Below are positions 37,713-49,721 of a DNA stretch of 64,000 nucleotides, in pieces (positions within the stretch are counted from its first letter, which is position 1; each line of letters starts with the position of its first letter). Position numbers and translations under genes: made by a program. The stretch is from Actinomycetota bacterium (GTDB taxonomy: Bacteria; Actinomycetota; Actinomycetes; Streptosporangiales; Streptosporangiaceae), in contig DAHVDE010000115.1 in assembly GCA_027313705.1 (NCBI GenBank), positions 1 through 64,000 of the forward strand, in the 5' to 3' direction. The notes beneath the pieces were generated by a model. The model saw only the letters and a program-made list of their open reading frames with translations. It was not told the origin of the DNA and did not search any database.

Positions 37713-39119
37713 GTGACGACTTCAGCCGTTCGCACCCCCGTCGCCGAGCCGGACGAGGAAGGCCAGGGCACCGCGGGCAGCGGGAGCCCTGGCCTGTTCA
37801 GGTCGCTCCGCATGGCTGCGGTCCGCGCCGCCTGCACCGCGGCAGGTGTTGGCCTCGCCGCGATGACGATCCTCGTGGTCGTTGGCTGGATCGCCGCGCC
37901 GCATCCCGGCACAGGCCTGGGCGGCGTGCTTAAGACGGCTGCGGTGCTCTGGCTGGTCGCTCACCATGTCGGCGTGCAGGTCCAGGGCGCCGGGCGGATC
38001 GGCATGCTGCCGCTCGGCCTGGTGGTCGTCCCTGGCTGGCTGCTCTGGTGGGCCGGGCGTTCGCTTGCCAAGGGGCACGAACTGACCGGTGCCAGGCAGG
38101 TTGCCTCGGCCGCGATGTGGGTCGCGGTCCCCTACGCGCTGATCGCCGGAGTACTCGCCGTAGTCGGCCGGACCTCGTTCGCGCGGGCCTCGCTGCCGCA
38201 GGCGGTTCTCGCGGGATTCGTCGTCGCGTTCGTGGCGACCTGGCTTGGCGCGGTCAGGGGGGTGGCATCATGGCCGACGCTGGCGGCGTCGATGACGGCG
38301 AGGTCCCGCTCGGTACTTGCCGCCGCGGCCGGGTCGGTAGCCGTGCTTGCCGCAGCCGGCTTCCTCGCTACCGCGATCGCGCTCGCCAATCACCAGCACC
38401 AGTTCAGTGTCCTGTACAACCAGCTCAGCCCGGGGCTGGTCGGCACCTTGCTGCTCCTGCTTGCCCAACTCGCCTACCTGCCCAATGCGATGCTGTGGGC
38501 CATCGCCTATCTCCTCGGACCAGGATTCGCGGTCGGTGCGGGCACCGTGGTTTCTCCGACGGGCTCCGTGCTCGGCCAGGTGCCCGCCTTCCCGCTGCTC
38601 GCGGCACTGCCAGGCGCACCGCATGCCGCTGGGCCTAGTTGGCTGACCGCTACCGAACTGGCTATTCCCTACCTCGCCGGCGCCTTCGGCGGCTTGCTCG
38701 TCGTGCGGCTGGCGCCTGCGCTCCCGGTCGACACCGCAGCCAGCTGGGCCTTCGGCAGCGGCGTGGTCGGCGGGCTGACGCTTGGCCTGCTTGCGGCGTT
38801 CGCCGGCGGGCCGCTTGGGAACGGGCGGCTGGCGGAGGTCGGCCCGTCCGCATGGCAGGTGGCCGTGGTTGGCGCGCTCGAACTCGGGATCGCATCGGCG
38901 GTGAGCGCCGGCCTGGCCAGCTGGGTTCGTGGCGGTGCCAGAAGGCCCAACTTCCCCGCTCCCTTGCCACCACGACCGCGTGCTAGTCCCGGACCTGTGC
39001 CGGGCAGCCAGGACACGGGGCATGTGATCTTTCTCGACCGCTGGGCTGCCGACCATGACGCAGACCAGGACCCCCGGTCCGCCAGGCCCTCGCCTTCCGG
39101 GCCATCGACACTGCCCTGA
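37713..39119 (+). CDS. perM: DUF6350 membrane protein, PerM-like
   Basis: About 468 residues with 8–10 hydrophobic helices, for example AAGVGLAAMTILVVVGWIAA, LVGTLLLLLAQLAYLPNAML and WAFGSGVVGGLTLGLLAAFA. The motif LPNAMLWAIAYLLGPGFAVG is typical of the family. M. tuberculosis PerM (Rv0955), needed for cell division under stress, has the same place after sucD. The C-terminal 70 residues are Pro/Arg-rich and cytoplasmic. The start is uncertain: GTG 37713 has GGGG 5–7 nt upstream, and TTG 37695 and GTG 37701 are in frame. It is convergent with the DUF4190 gene. Function is inferred from position and family. Confidence 0.82.
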   Translation: MTTSAVRTPVAEPDEEGQGTAGSGSPGLFRSLRMAAVRAACTAAGVGLAAMTILVVVGWIAAPHPGTGLGGVLKTAAVLWLVAHHVGVQVQGAGRIGMLPLGLVVVPGWLLWWAGRSLAKGHELTGARQVASAAMWVAVPYALIAGVLAVVGRTSFARASLPQAVLAGFVVAFVATWLGAVRGVASWPTLAASMTARSRSVLAAAAGSVAVLAAAGFLATAIALANHQHQFSVLYNQLSPGLVGTLLLLLAQLAYLPNAMLWAIAYLLGPGFAVGAGTVVSPTGSVLGQVPAFPLLAALPGAPHAAGPSWLTATELAIPYLAGAFGGLLVVRLAPALPVDTAASWAFGSGVVGGLTLGLLAAFAGGPLGNGRLAEVGPSAWQVAVVGALELGIASAVSAGLASWVRGGARRPNFPAPLPPRPRASPGPVPGSQDTGHVIFLDRWAADHDADQDPRSARPSPSGPSTLP

Positions 39120-39134
39120 TGCCTAATGGCGGAC

Positions 39135-39875
39135 CTAAGGCTTGAGAGATCTTGTCGCTTTTGTGGCATTAGCCGGCCAGTTGATCGACCTATAGAAGCT
39201 GTTCATGCAGGCTTTCTGCTGGGTTGAATTCTGTGCCTGGCTGAGGCAGTTCACGTAGTTGGTGAGCTGTGCAGGAAACACCAGGTACGTCACCAGTATC
39301 GGGACCGAGATCAGCATGCCGAGCACGCCGAGCACGATGCCGCCGATGGCGCCGCGCGGCCGGAAGGTGCCGGTCTTTCGCGCCTTGACCAGCGCGGAGA
39401 TGCCGATCACACAGGCAGCCAAGCCGACAAGCGCGCTGAAGCCGAGTACGTAGACACCCTTGCGCAGGTCGGTGTTCAGGCCGAAAAGGGCGATCAGGCT
39501 GACCCCGCCGAGAACGAGCGCGGCGATCGCCCGCTGCCGCAGCTCCCGGTTCGGTACGCTCAGGCGCCGCTGGACGGCCGGGCGCTGCGCTGGCTGTTTC
39601 GCTGACGGCCAGCCACCCGGCTGCTGGCCGGCTTGACCCTGGTCGGCTTGACCCTGGCCGGAAAGCTGGCCAGGCGGCTGCCCGTATCGCGGGCCACCGG
39701 AAACGGGATCGCCATAGCCCTGGCCTGCCGCGGGCGGCGGTACTAGACCGGTCGGTGCGTCCAGGCCAGCCTCCCCTGGCGGCTCGGCGAAAAAGGGCCT
39801 TGGCCGACCGCTGTCGGCGTCGTGGCCAGGTTCAGTCGACTGGGTTGGGCTGCCGGGTGCAGCTGGCGGACTCAT
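39135..39875 (-). CDS. DUF4190-type membrane protein with Pro/Gln/Gly-rich N-terminus
   Basis: About 246 residues from an ATG at 39875. The frame continues upstream to TTG 39953, and GGAGG lies 19 nt before the ATG, so the start is unsure. The N-terminal half is disordered (Pro, Gly, Gln rich, with [12 protein letters not shown]). Two to three membrane helices follow: [38 protein letters not shown] and [22 protein letters not shown] short extracellular tail carries two cysteines (YVNCLSQAQ and KACMNSFY). It sits where purN lies in related genomes, on the opposite strand. Function unknown. Confidence 0.78.
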   Translation of the reverse strand: MSPPAAPGSPTQSTEPGHDADSGRPRPFFAEPPGEAGLDAPTGLVPPPAAGQGYGDPVSGGPRYGQPPGQLSGQGQADQGQAGQQPGGWPSAKQPAQRPAVQRRLSVPNRELRQRAIAALVLGGVSLIALFGLNTDLRKGVYVLGFSALVGLAACVIGISALVKARKTGTFRPRGAIGGIVLGVLGMLISVPILVTYLVFPAQLTNYVNCLSQAQNSTQQKACMNSFYRSINWPANATKATRSLKP

Positions 39876-40116
39876 GTCGGCGGGCAGAGCCGTTCCTCCG
39901 TGGTGTAGTACACTCGCGAACAGGTTCACTTCTATTTCATCACTAAGTCGCAAGCACGGTGAACCACCTGAATGGGGTCCGGCCGGGCTAGTAAGTCACG
40001 CCAGATTACCGCTACTTACCGCTACTTGCCGCGCTGCGGCGGTTCGCGTTCGCTGGCGCCGGGCGGACCGCGTGCAGGCTGGTCGTGAACAGGCCGAGGC
40101 AAGGAGACTATCGACG

Positions 40117-41727
40117 GTGACCAGGCTGGCCATCAGCAGGGCGATCGTGAGCGTAGCTGACAAGACCGGGCTGGACGAACTCGCGGCCGCCTTGCACGAG
40201 GCCGGGGTCGAGATCGTGTCGACCGGCAGCACCTCGGCGGCGATCGCGGCAGCGGGCATTCCGGTGACGCAGGTCGAGCAGATAACCGGCTTTCCAGAAT
40301 GCCTTGGCGGCCGGGTCAAGACGCTGCATCCTGCGGTGCACGCCGGACTGCTCGCTGACGTCGGCGATCCCGCGCACGCCGCCGTGCTCGCAGAACTTGG
40401 CATCGCGCCGTTTCAGCTGCTTGTGTCCAACCTTTACCCGTTCGAGCAGACGATAGCGGCCGGTGCGGGCAACGCCGAGGTCATCGAGCAGATCGATATC
40501 GGCGGCCCCGCGATGGTCAGGGCGGCGGCGAAGAACCACGCGAACGTGGCTGTGGTCACCAGCCCGCAGGCGTACGGGCAAGTGGTGCGGGCACTGGCGG
40601 CAGGCGGGTTCACGCTAGAAGAACGCCGCCGTCTCGCCGCTTGCGCCTACGCGCTGACCGCGAGCTATGACGCCGCTGTCGCCTCCTGGTTCGCCGCCAG
40701 CTACGTGCCAGATGAGGCAGCCGTCCAGACCGGCTGGCCGCAAGTGGCGGCGGCTTGCTTCACCAGGCAAGAGGTGCTGCGGTACGGGGAGAACCCGCAT
40801 CAGGCGGCGGCGCTTTACGTGCCGGCGTCTAGTCGCGTGCCTGCCTCAGGCGGGATCGCGACCGCGGAACTGCTCAGCGGCAAGGCGATGTCTTACAACA
40901 ACTACGTCGATGCAGATTCCGCCTGGCAGACCGCATGCGAATTCGACGAGCCATGCGTGGCGATCATGAAGCACTCGAATCCGTGCGGGATCGCGGTCGG
41001 CGCCGATATAGCCGAGGCGCACCGGCTGGCGCACGAATGCGATCCGGCCTCCGCCTTCGGCGGCGTGATTGCGGCGAACCGGCCGGTTACCGCCGCCCTG
41101 GCCGCGCAGATCGCGGCGGTCTTCACCGAGGTGATCGTCGCGCCCGGCTATGAGCCCGCCGCGCTGGAGATCTTGATGGCCAAGAAGAATCAGCGACTGC
41201 TGGTTTGCCCGGCGCCCGCCCGCGCGGTGGATGCCGCCGGTGCCGGAGGCCTGGCGCGGGCGGGGGTGGAGTGGCGTCAGGTGAGCGGCGGCCTGCTGAT
41301 GCAGACCTCCGATCGGCTCGGCGAGCCTGGTGACCGTGCCGCTGGCTGGCGGCTTGCCGCCGGACCGGCCGCCGCCGCCGACGTGCTCGCCGATCTGGAG
41401 TTCGCGTGGCGGGCTTGCCGGTCGGTGAAATCTAACGCCATCTTGCTTGCGTCCGGACGTGCCTCGATCGGGATCGGAATGGGGCAGGTCAACCGGGTCG
41501 ATGCGGCACGGCTTGCCGTCGCTCGTGCGGGTGCGCGGGCTGCGGGGTCCGTCGGGGCCAGCGACGCGTACTTCCCTTTTCCTGACGGGTTCCTCGTCTT
41601 GGCGGAGGCCGGAGTGCGAGCGGTCGCCGAACCTGGCGGTTCGGTACGAGACTCGCTGGTAATCGAGGCGGCGGAGGCCGCCGGGGTGAGCCTGTACTTC
41701 ACCGGGGTACGGCACTTCTGGCACTGA
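40117..41727 (+). CDS. purH: Bifunctional AICAR transformylase / IMP cyclohydrolase
   Basis: Last two steps of purine synthesis, 536 residues. The IMP cyclohydrolase (MGS-like) domain is about 1–145: [42 protein letters not shown] transformylase domain about 195–536: [12 protein letters not shown], catalytic [25 protein letters not shown], and [10 protein letters not shown] near the end. The GTG start at 40117 is chosen because AAGGAGA lies 9–10 nt upstream; the frame is open for 81 more codons. purN, usually just upstream, is absent. Confidence 0.96.
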   Translation: MTRLAISRAIVSVADKTGLDELAAALHEAGVEIVSTGSTSAAIAAAGIPVTQVEQITGFPECLGGRVKTLHPAVHAGLLADVGDPAHAAVLAELGIAPFQLLVSNLYPFEQTIAAGAGNAEVIEQIDIGGPAMVRAAAKNHANVAVVTSPQAYGQVVRALAAGGFTLEERRRLAACAYALTASYDAAVASWFAASYVPDEAAVQTGWPQVAAACFTRQEVLRYGENPHQAAALYVPASSRVPASGGIATAELLSGKAMSYNNYVDADSAWQTACEFDEPCVAIMKHSNPCGIAVGADIAEAHRLAHECDPASAFGGVIAANRPVTAALAAQIAAVFTEVIVAPGYEPAALEILMAKKNQRLLVCPAPARAVDAAGAGGLARAGVEWRQVSGGLLMQTSDRLGEPGDRAAGWRLAAGPAAAADVLADLEFAWRACRSVKSNAILLASGRASIGIGMGQVNRVDAARLAVARAGARAAGSVGASDAYFPFPDGFLVLAEAGVRAVAEPGGSVRDSLVIEAAEAAGVSLYFTGVRHFWH

Positions 41728-41816
41728 TCGGCCTGGATCGGAGTGTCCGGGGAAGCGAATCCTTGACAGGTCGCTGCGCGGGGCCAACGCCGTAACCCCC
41801 GCCGCGCCCGGCTTGC

Positions 41817-41844
41817 TACTAGCGAGTAACATATGGCGCTAGTA
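41817..41844 (+). promoter_or_regulatory. Inverted repeat upstream of etfB (candidate operator)
   Basis: TACTAGCG-N12-CGCTAGTA, a perfect 8-bp inverted repeat, centred about 142 nt before the etfB start. A perfect TTGACA lies at 41763–41768. Its form suits a dimeric repressor such as a TetR-type fatty-acid regulator. The regulator is not in the window. Confidence 0.45.
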
Positions 41845-41972
41845 CGCTGCGGGGACCCTAGATGCGGGTCGCGCGAAGCCGTTTGGCAGGCTTGCACTTG
41901 CTCGCGTGGCGTCGCTGCGCGTGATGCTTGCCGGGTTGGAAAACGTAGTTGGCAGGAGGTTGACCGCCGGTC

Positions 41973-42752
41973 ATGAACATCGTCGTCTGCGTGAAGCAGG
42001 TGCCTGACACCTGGTCGGATCGCACGCTCAGGGCGTCGGATAACACGCTTGACCGTGCTGCCGCCGATGCGGAGATCAATGAACTCGACACCTACGCGAT
42101 CGAGGAAGGCCTCAGGCTCGCAGAGGCGCATGGCGGCGAGGTGACCTTCGTTTCCATGGGTCCTGAGCGGGCGCTTGAGTCGATACGCAAGGCGCTGTCC
42201 ATGGGTGGTGACAAGGCAGTGCACCTCGTCGATGACGCGTTGCACGGGTCTGACGCGCTGGGCACGTCGGCCGTGCTCGCCGCCGTTATCGGTCAGATCG
42301 GGTTTGACCTGGTCATACTCGGATCAGAGTCGACCGACGCCAGGACCGGCGTGCTGCCGGCCATGCTGGCCGAGCGTCTCGGCGTGCCGCAGCTCTCCTA
42401 CGCGAGCAAGGTCGAGATCGACGGCACGACGATCACGATCAACCGCCAGGCCGACTATGGCTATGACCGGGTGGAGGCTACCTTGCCAGCGGTCGTGAGC
42501 GTGGTCGAGAAGATCAACGAACCGCGTTACCCCTCGTTCAAGGGGATCATGGCGTCGAAGAAGAAGCCCGTGCAAACCATGAGCGTGGCTGACACGGGCA
42601 TTGACCAGGCGCAGGTTGGGCTAGATGGCGCGGCTTGCGAGGTAGTCACGTTCGCGAAGCGGCCGGCGAGGCAGGCGGGCACGGTCGTGGCCGACGAAGG
42701 CGCTGGCGGCACTAAGGCGGCTGACTTCCTGGTCAGCAGGAAATTCATCTGA
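41973..42752 (+). CDS. etfB: Electron transfer flavoprotein, beta subunit
   Basis: 259 residues, adenine-nucleotide alpha-hydrolase-like fold. Markers are MNIVVCVKQVPDTWSDRTLR, INELDTYAIEEGLRLAE, the AMP-binding region ILGSESTDARTGVLPAMLAE, and TLPAVVSVVEKINEPRYPSFKG. Accepts electrons from acyl-CoA dehydrogenases for the respiratory chain. GGAGG lies 15 nt before the ATG. etfA follows 18 nt downstream. Confidence 0.97.
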   Translation: MNIVVCVKQVPDTWSDRTLRASDNTLDRAAADAEINELDTYAIEEGLRLAEAHGGEVTFVSMGPERALESIRKALSMGGDKAVHLVDDALHGSDALGTSAVLAAVIGQIGFDLVILGSESTDARTGVLPAMLAERLGVPQLSYASKVEIDGTTITINRQADYGYDRVEATLPAVVSVVEKINEPRYPSFKGIMASKKKPVQTMSVADTGIDQAQVGLDGAACEVVTFAKRPARQAGTVVADEGAGGTKAADFLVSRKFI

Positions 42753-42770
42753 AGGGCTGGGCTGCCGACA

Positions 42771-43724
42771 ATGGCTGAGATCCTGGTACTCGCCGACCAC
42801 GAAGGCGAAACGGTCAAGAAGGTCACGCTCGAGCTCGTCACCCTGGCACGCAGGTTCGGCGAAGCCGCTGTCGTGTGGACAGGGCAGGGCGGCGAGGCGG
42901 CGAAGGACAAACTGGCCGAGTACGGTGCGGCCAAGGTGTACATCGCCCAGGGCAGCGAGTATGACGACTACGTGGTAGCGCCCAAGGCCGAACTGCTTGC
43001 CTGGCTAGTCGGGCAGCGTAACCCTGCACTTGTGCTGTTGCCGAGCACCGCTGAGGGCAAGGAAGTCGGTGGCCGGCTCGCGGTCAAGACCGGCTCGGGC
43101 ATCCTGACCGACGTGGTCGGGCTGTCCGATGACCTGACCGCCGAGCAGCTGATCTTCGGCGGTGCGATCAACGTCAGCTCCAAGGTCAGGACCGGTTCGC
43201 CGATAATCGCAATCCGGCCGAATGCCATCGTTCCCGAGCCAGCCGCCGGCGCGGCCGTCGTCGAGCCCGTCGACATCACGATCAGTGATCAGGCCAGGCA
43301 GGCCAGGGTGCTCGAGCGAGTCGTGCAGCAGCGCGGTGCCAGGCCAGAGCTGACTGAGGCGTCGATTGTGGTTTCCGGCGGCCGCGGCGTCGGCTCGGCC
43401 GACAACATGGCGCTGATCGAGAAGCTGGCCGACTCGCTCGGCGCGGCTGTCGGTGCGTCGCGAGCGGTCACCGACGCCGGCTGGTATCCGCACCAGTTCC
43501 AGGTCGGCCAGACCGGCAAGACGGTATCTCCTCAGCTCTACGTCGCCGTCGGAATTTCCGGCGCGATTCAGCACCGGGCCGGCATGCAGACCTCGAAGAC
43601 GATCATGGTCGTCAACAAGGATCCTGAGGCGCCGATCTTCGAACTGGCGGACTTCGGGGTGGTCGGTGACCTGTTCAAGGTCGTGCCTCAGCTTGTCGAA
43701 GAAATAGGCAAGCGCACCAGCTAG
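42771..43724 (+). CDS. etfA: Electron transfer flavoprotein, alpha subunit
   Basis: 317 residues. N-terminal domain about 1–190, then the FAD-binding domain with VVSGGRGVGSADNMALIEKL, GASRAVTDAGWYPH, VGQTGKTVSPQLYVAVGISG and IQHRAGMQTSKTIMVVNKDP, which are the conserved flavin contacts. Forms a heterodimer with EtfB. A terminator hairpin follows at 43785–43803, so etfBA is a two-gene unit. Confidence 0.97.
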   Translation: MAEILVLADHEGETVKKVTLELVTLARRFGEAAVVWTGQGGEAAKDKLAEYGAAKVYIAQGSEYDDYVVAPKAELLAWLVGQRNPALVLLPSTAEGKEVGGRLAVKTGSGILTDVVGLSDDLTAEQLIFGGAINVSSKVRTGSPIIAIRPNAIVPEPAAGAAVVEPVDITISDQARQARVLERVVQQRGARPELTEASIVVSGGRGVGSADNMALIEKLADSLGAAVGASRAVTDAGWYPHQFQVGQTGKTVSPQLYVAVGISGAIQHRAGMQTSKTIMVVNKDPEAPIFELADFGVVGDLFKVVPQLVEEIGKRTS

Positions 43725-43784
43725 CTAGCGACTAGCCTGGAAGGCCCGGCGAACAGCGAGGTCGAAGCGGCCCGAGGCAGGCGG

Positions 43785-43803
43785 CTTGAGCGGAAGGCTC
43801 AAG
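43785..43803 (+). terminator. Terminator after etfBA
   Basis: CTTGAGC-GGAAG-GCTCAAG, a perfect 7-bp stem with a 5-nt loop, about 60 nt after the etfA stop and 31 nt before the next start. Confidence 0.6.
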
Positions 43804-43834
43804 TGTCGTAGCGGGCCGTTAGGCTGGTAGAACT

Positions 43835-45139
43835 ATGGCGAATCTGGACTCCCTGGACGGCGGGCACGCGCCCGCCGTCCCGCATACGGTTGCGGCCCCA
43901 TTGGACGGGTTCGAAGCACGGGAGCCGCTGCGCATGGCCAGGCTTGACGGCGCGGCGCGTCCAGAAGGGTCCTTGGTCTATCTCGATCACGCCGCGACCA
44001 CGCCGATGCTGCCGCAGGCATTGCGCGCGGTGACGGCCGAACTGGCACTCAACGGCAACCCCTCCTCGCTGCACAACGCCGGGCGGCGGGCCAGGCGGGT
44101 GATCGAGGAGTCCCGTGAGCAGATCGCTCAGGTCTACGGTGCCAGGCCGAGCGAGGTGATCTTCACCAGCGGCGGCACCGAATCGGACAACCTCGCCGTC
44201 AAGGGGATCTACTGGGCGCGTCGCGCCGCAGACAGCCGTCGCACCAGGATTCTCGCCGCCGCCACCGAGCACCACGCCGTGCTTGACAGCGTCCGCTGGC
44301 TCGCCGAGCACGAGGGCGCCGAGGCCGACTGGCTCGGGGTGGACAATCTCGGCATCCTCAGCCCGGCTAGCCTGCGTGCCGCGATCGAGCGTGACCAGGA
44401 CAGCGTGGCGCTGATCACCGTCATGTGGGCCAACAACGAGGTTGGCACGATCCAGCCGATCGCCGACCTCGCCGCGGTGGCGGCCGAGTACTCGATTCCG
44501 TTCCACAGCGATGCCGTGCAGGCGGCCGGGCAACTGCCGGTCAGCCTGGCAGAAAGCGGCGCGACCGCGCTCACGATCACCGCCCATAAGATCGGCGGCC
44601 CGGTCGGCGCCGGGGCGCTGCTGCTGGCCAGGGGTACCGAACCCGTGCCAGTGCTTCATGGCGGCGGCCAGGAACGCGACGTCCGCTCAGGCACTCTTGA
44701 TACCGCCGCGATCGCCGGCTTCGCCGTCGCCGCGCAGTGGGCCGCCAGGCATCAGGCCGAGTACGCGGCCAGGATCGGCGCGCTCCGCGACGACCTGATC
44801 GCCAAGGTACGCGCTGCCGTGCCAGACGCGGTGCTCAACGGCCCGGAGCCTGGACCGCAGCGCCTCGCGGGCAACGCGCACTTTTCTTTTCCCTCCTGCG
44901 AAGGCGATGCCCTTTTGATGTTGCTGGACGCCAAGGGCATCGCCTGCTCGACCGGTTCGGCCTGCACCGCAGGCGTCGCCCAGCCCAGTCATGTGCTGCT
45001 CGCCATGGGTGCCGACCGGTCAAGGGCCAAGGGTTCCCTTCGGTTCTCACTCGGTCACACCAGCAACCAGGCAGACGTAGACGCACTGGCCGAGGTCATC
45101 GGCGAGGCCGTCGACCGCGCGAGGAGAGCGACCAGATGA
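43835..45139 (+). CDS. iscS: Cysteine desulfurase (IscS/NifS family)
   Basis: 434 residues, PLP-dependent; gives sulfur from cysteine for tRNA thiolation and perhaps Fe-S clusters. The core begins at [17 protein letters not shown]; an N-terminal extension of about 45 residues is unusual, and the ATG in [12 protein letters not shown] is an alternative start. Motifs: [41 protein letters not shown] lysine in [14 protein letters not shown], and the catalytic cysteine loop [25 protein letters not shown] hexamer lies 9 nt before the start. The stop overlaps the mnmA start by ATGA, which ties its sulfur to tRNA 2-thiouridine. Confidence 0.93.
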   Translation: MANLDSLDGGHAPAVPHTVAAPLDGFEAREPLRMARLDGAARPEGSLVYLDHAATTPMLPQALRAVTAELALNGNPSSLHNAGRRARRVIEESREQIAQVYGARPSEVIFTSGGTESDNLAVKGIYWARRAADSRRTRILAAATEHHAVLDSVRWLAEHEGAEADWLGVDNLGILSPASLRAAIERDQDSVALITVMWANNEVGTIQPIADLAAVAAEYSIPFHSDAVQAAGQLPVSLAESGATALTITAHKIGGPVGAGALLLARGTEPVPVLHGGGQERDVRSGTLDTAAIAGFAVAAQWAARHQAEYAARIGALRDDLIAKVRAAVPDAVLNGPEPGPQRLAGNAHFSFPSCEGDALLMLLDAKGIACSTGSACTAGVAQPSHVLLAMGADRSRAKGSLRFSLGHTSNQADVDALAEVIGEAVDRARRATR

Positions 45140-46248
45140 GTCTTCGCGTCCTCGCGGCCATGTCGGGCGGGGTTGACTCTGCGGTGGCGGCCGCCCGCGC
45201 CGTCGACGCGGGCCACGAGGTGACCGGCATCCACCTGGCGCTGTCGGCCAACCCGAGTTCATACCGGTCGGGTGCCCGAGGCTGCTGCACCCTGGAAGAC
45301 GCCAGGGACGCCCGCCGCGCCGCCGACGTGATCGGCATACCTTTCTACATCTGGGACATGGCCGAGCGATTCGCCGCCGACGTCGTCGACGACTTCGTCG
45401 CCGAGTACGCCGCGGGTAATACCCCCAATCCCTGCCTGCGCTGCAACGAGAAGATCAAGTTTGCGGCCGTGCTTGACCGGGCGGTTGCGCTCGGCTTCGA
45501 CGCCGTCTGCACCGGCCACTACGCCAGGCTCGCGCCTGCCAAGGCGGGCGGGCACCCGCGCCTGGTCCGCAGCGTTGACCTCGCCAAGGACCAGTCTTAC
45601 GTGCTTGCCGTCCTCACCGCCGCCCAGCTAAGCCGCGCCATGTTCCCGCTCGGCGGTACCGCCAAGGCAGAGGTAAGGTCCGAGGCGGCCCGCCGCGGCC
45701 TGGCCGTCGCCGATAAGCCGGACAGCCACGACGTGTGCTTCATCGCGGACGGCGACACCCGCGGTTTCCTGCGCGGGCGCCTTGGCGAGGCGCCAGGTCA
45801 GATCGTCGGCCATGACGGCCAGGTGCTTGGCGCCCATGACGGCAGTTACGGCTTCACCGTCGGCCAGCGCCGCGGCCTGGGCATTGGCGTCCCGGCCAGC
45901 GACGGCAGGCCGCGCTACGTGCTCGACATCGAGCCGGTCTCACGTACCGTCCTTGTCGGGCCGGCAGAAGCGCTCGACGTCGGTGAGATCACCGCAGTCA
46001 GGCCGGTCTGGACCGGCTGCGCGCCCCCGGCCGACCCGATCGAGGCCGACGTCCAGTTGCGGGCGCATGGCGAGGTCCACCGCGCCACCTGCTCGCAGTC
46101 AGGCGATCAGGTCGCCATCAGGCTGCACGCCACCGCGAGGGGCGTGGCCAAGGGCCAGGCGGCCGTACTCTACGCAGGAGACACGGTACTCGGCTCGGCG
46201 ACCATTGCCGGCACGGTACGGGAGTCCGCCGTGGCGGCAGGCGGCTGA
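45136..46248 (+). CDS. mnmA: tRNA-specific 2-thiouridylase
   Basis: 370 residues. Adds sulfur to U34 of tRNA-Lys, -Glu and -Gln. PP-loop [14 protein letters not shown]; the two catalytic cysteines are in [12 protein letters not shown] and [12 protein letters not shown]; the C-terminal beta-barrel contains [22 protein letters not shown] precedes the ATG at 45136, which overlaps the cysteine desulfurase stop. In this window its tRNA targets Gln and Glu also appear, at 61 kb, though with CUG and CUC anticodons. Confidence 0.96.
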   Translation: MSLRVLAAMSGGVDSAVAAARAVDAGHEVTGIHLALSANPSSYRSGARGCCTLEDARDARRAADVIGIPFYIWDMAERFAADVVDDFVAEYAAGNTPNPCLRCNEKIKFAAVLDRAVALGFDAVCTGHYARLAPAKAGGHPRLVRSVDLAKDQSYVLAVLTAAQLSRAMFPLGGTAKAEVRSEAARRGLAVADKPDSHDVCFIADGDTRGFLRGRLGEAPGQIVGHDGQVLGAHDGSYGFTVGQRRGLGIGVPASDGRPRYVLDIEPVSRTVLVGPAEALDVGEITAVRPVWTGCAPPADPIEADVQLRAHGEVHRATCSQSGDQVAIRLHATARGVAKGQAAVLYAGDTVLGSATIAGTVRESAVAAGG

Positions 46249-46273
46249 CCGGCTCGCTGACGGTGCGCCTCGC

Positions 46274-46279
46274 TACGAT
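46274..46279 (+). promoter_or_regulatory. -10 box for the leaderless metE-like gene
   Basis: TACGAT, ending 6 nt before the GTG at 46286. Confidence 0.45.
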
Positions 46280-46285
46280 GTCGGA

Positions 46286-49536
<3,251 letters not shown>

Positions 49537-49721
49537 CTGTTCCGCGATCCAGGCGCTGACTGAGTGTGACGGCTCATAGTCGGGCGGGGCCAGTTGCAGC
49601 CGATCGGGTAGTAACAGATAGTATGCGATTGGCTGCGTCAAGTGTAATTTTCCGGTAGCCTGACCGAAAGTGGATCACGCACCGGCTCCCCCCGGTTACT
49701 CCGGCGGCTCGTGAGGACACA

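Noticed and set aside
39135-39875. DUF4190 protein as the missing purN
   Set aside because: It has membrane helices and a Pro-rich N-terminus with no formyltransferase motif.
43820-43825. TAGGCT as a leaderless -10 box for the cysteine desulfurase gene
   Set aside because: The spacing to the ATG is 9 nt, longer than the 6–7 nt in the other cases, and the start itself is not certain.
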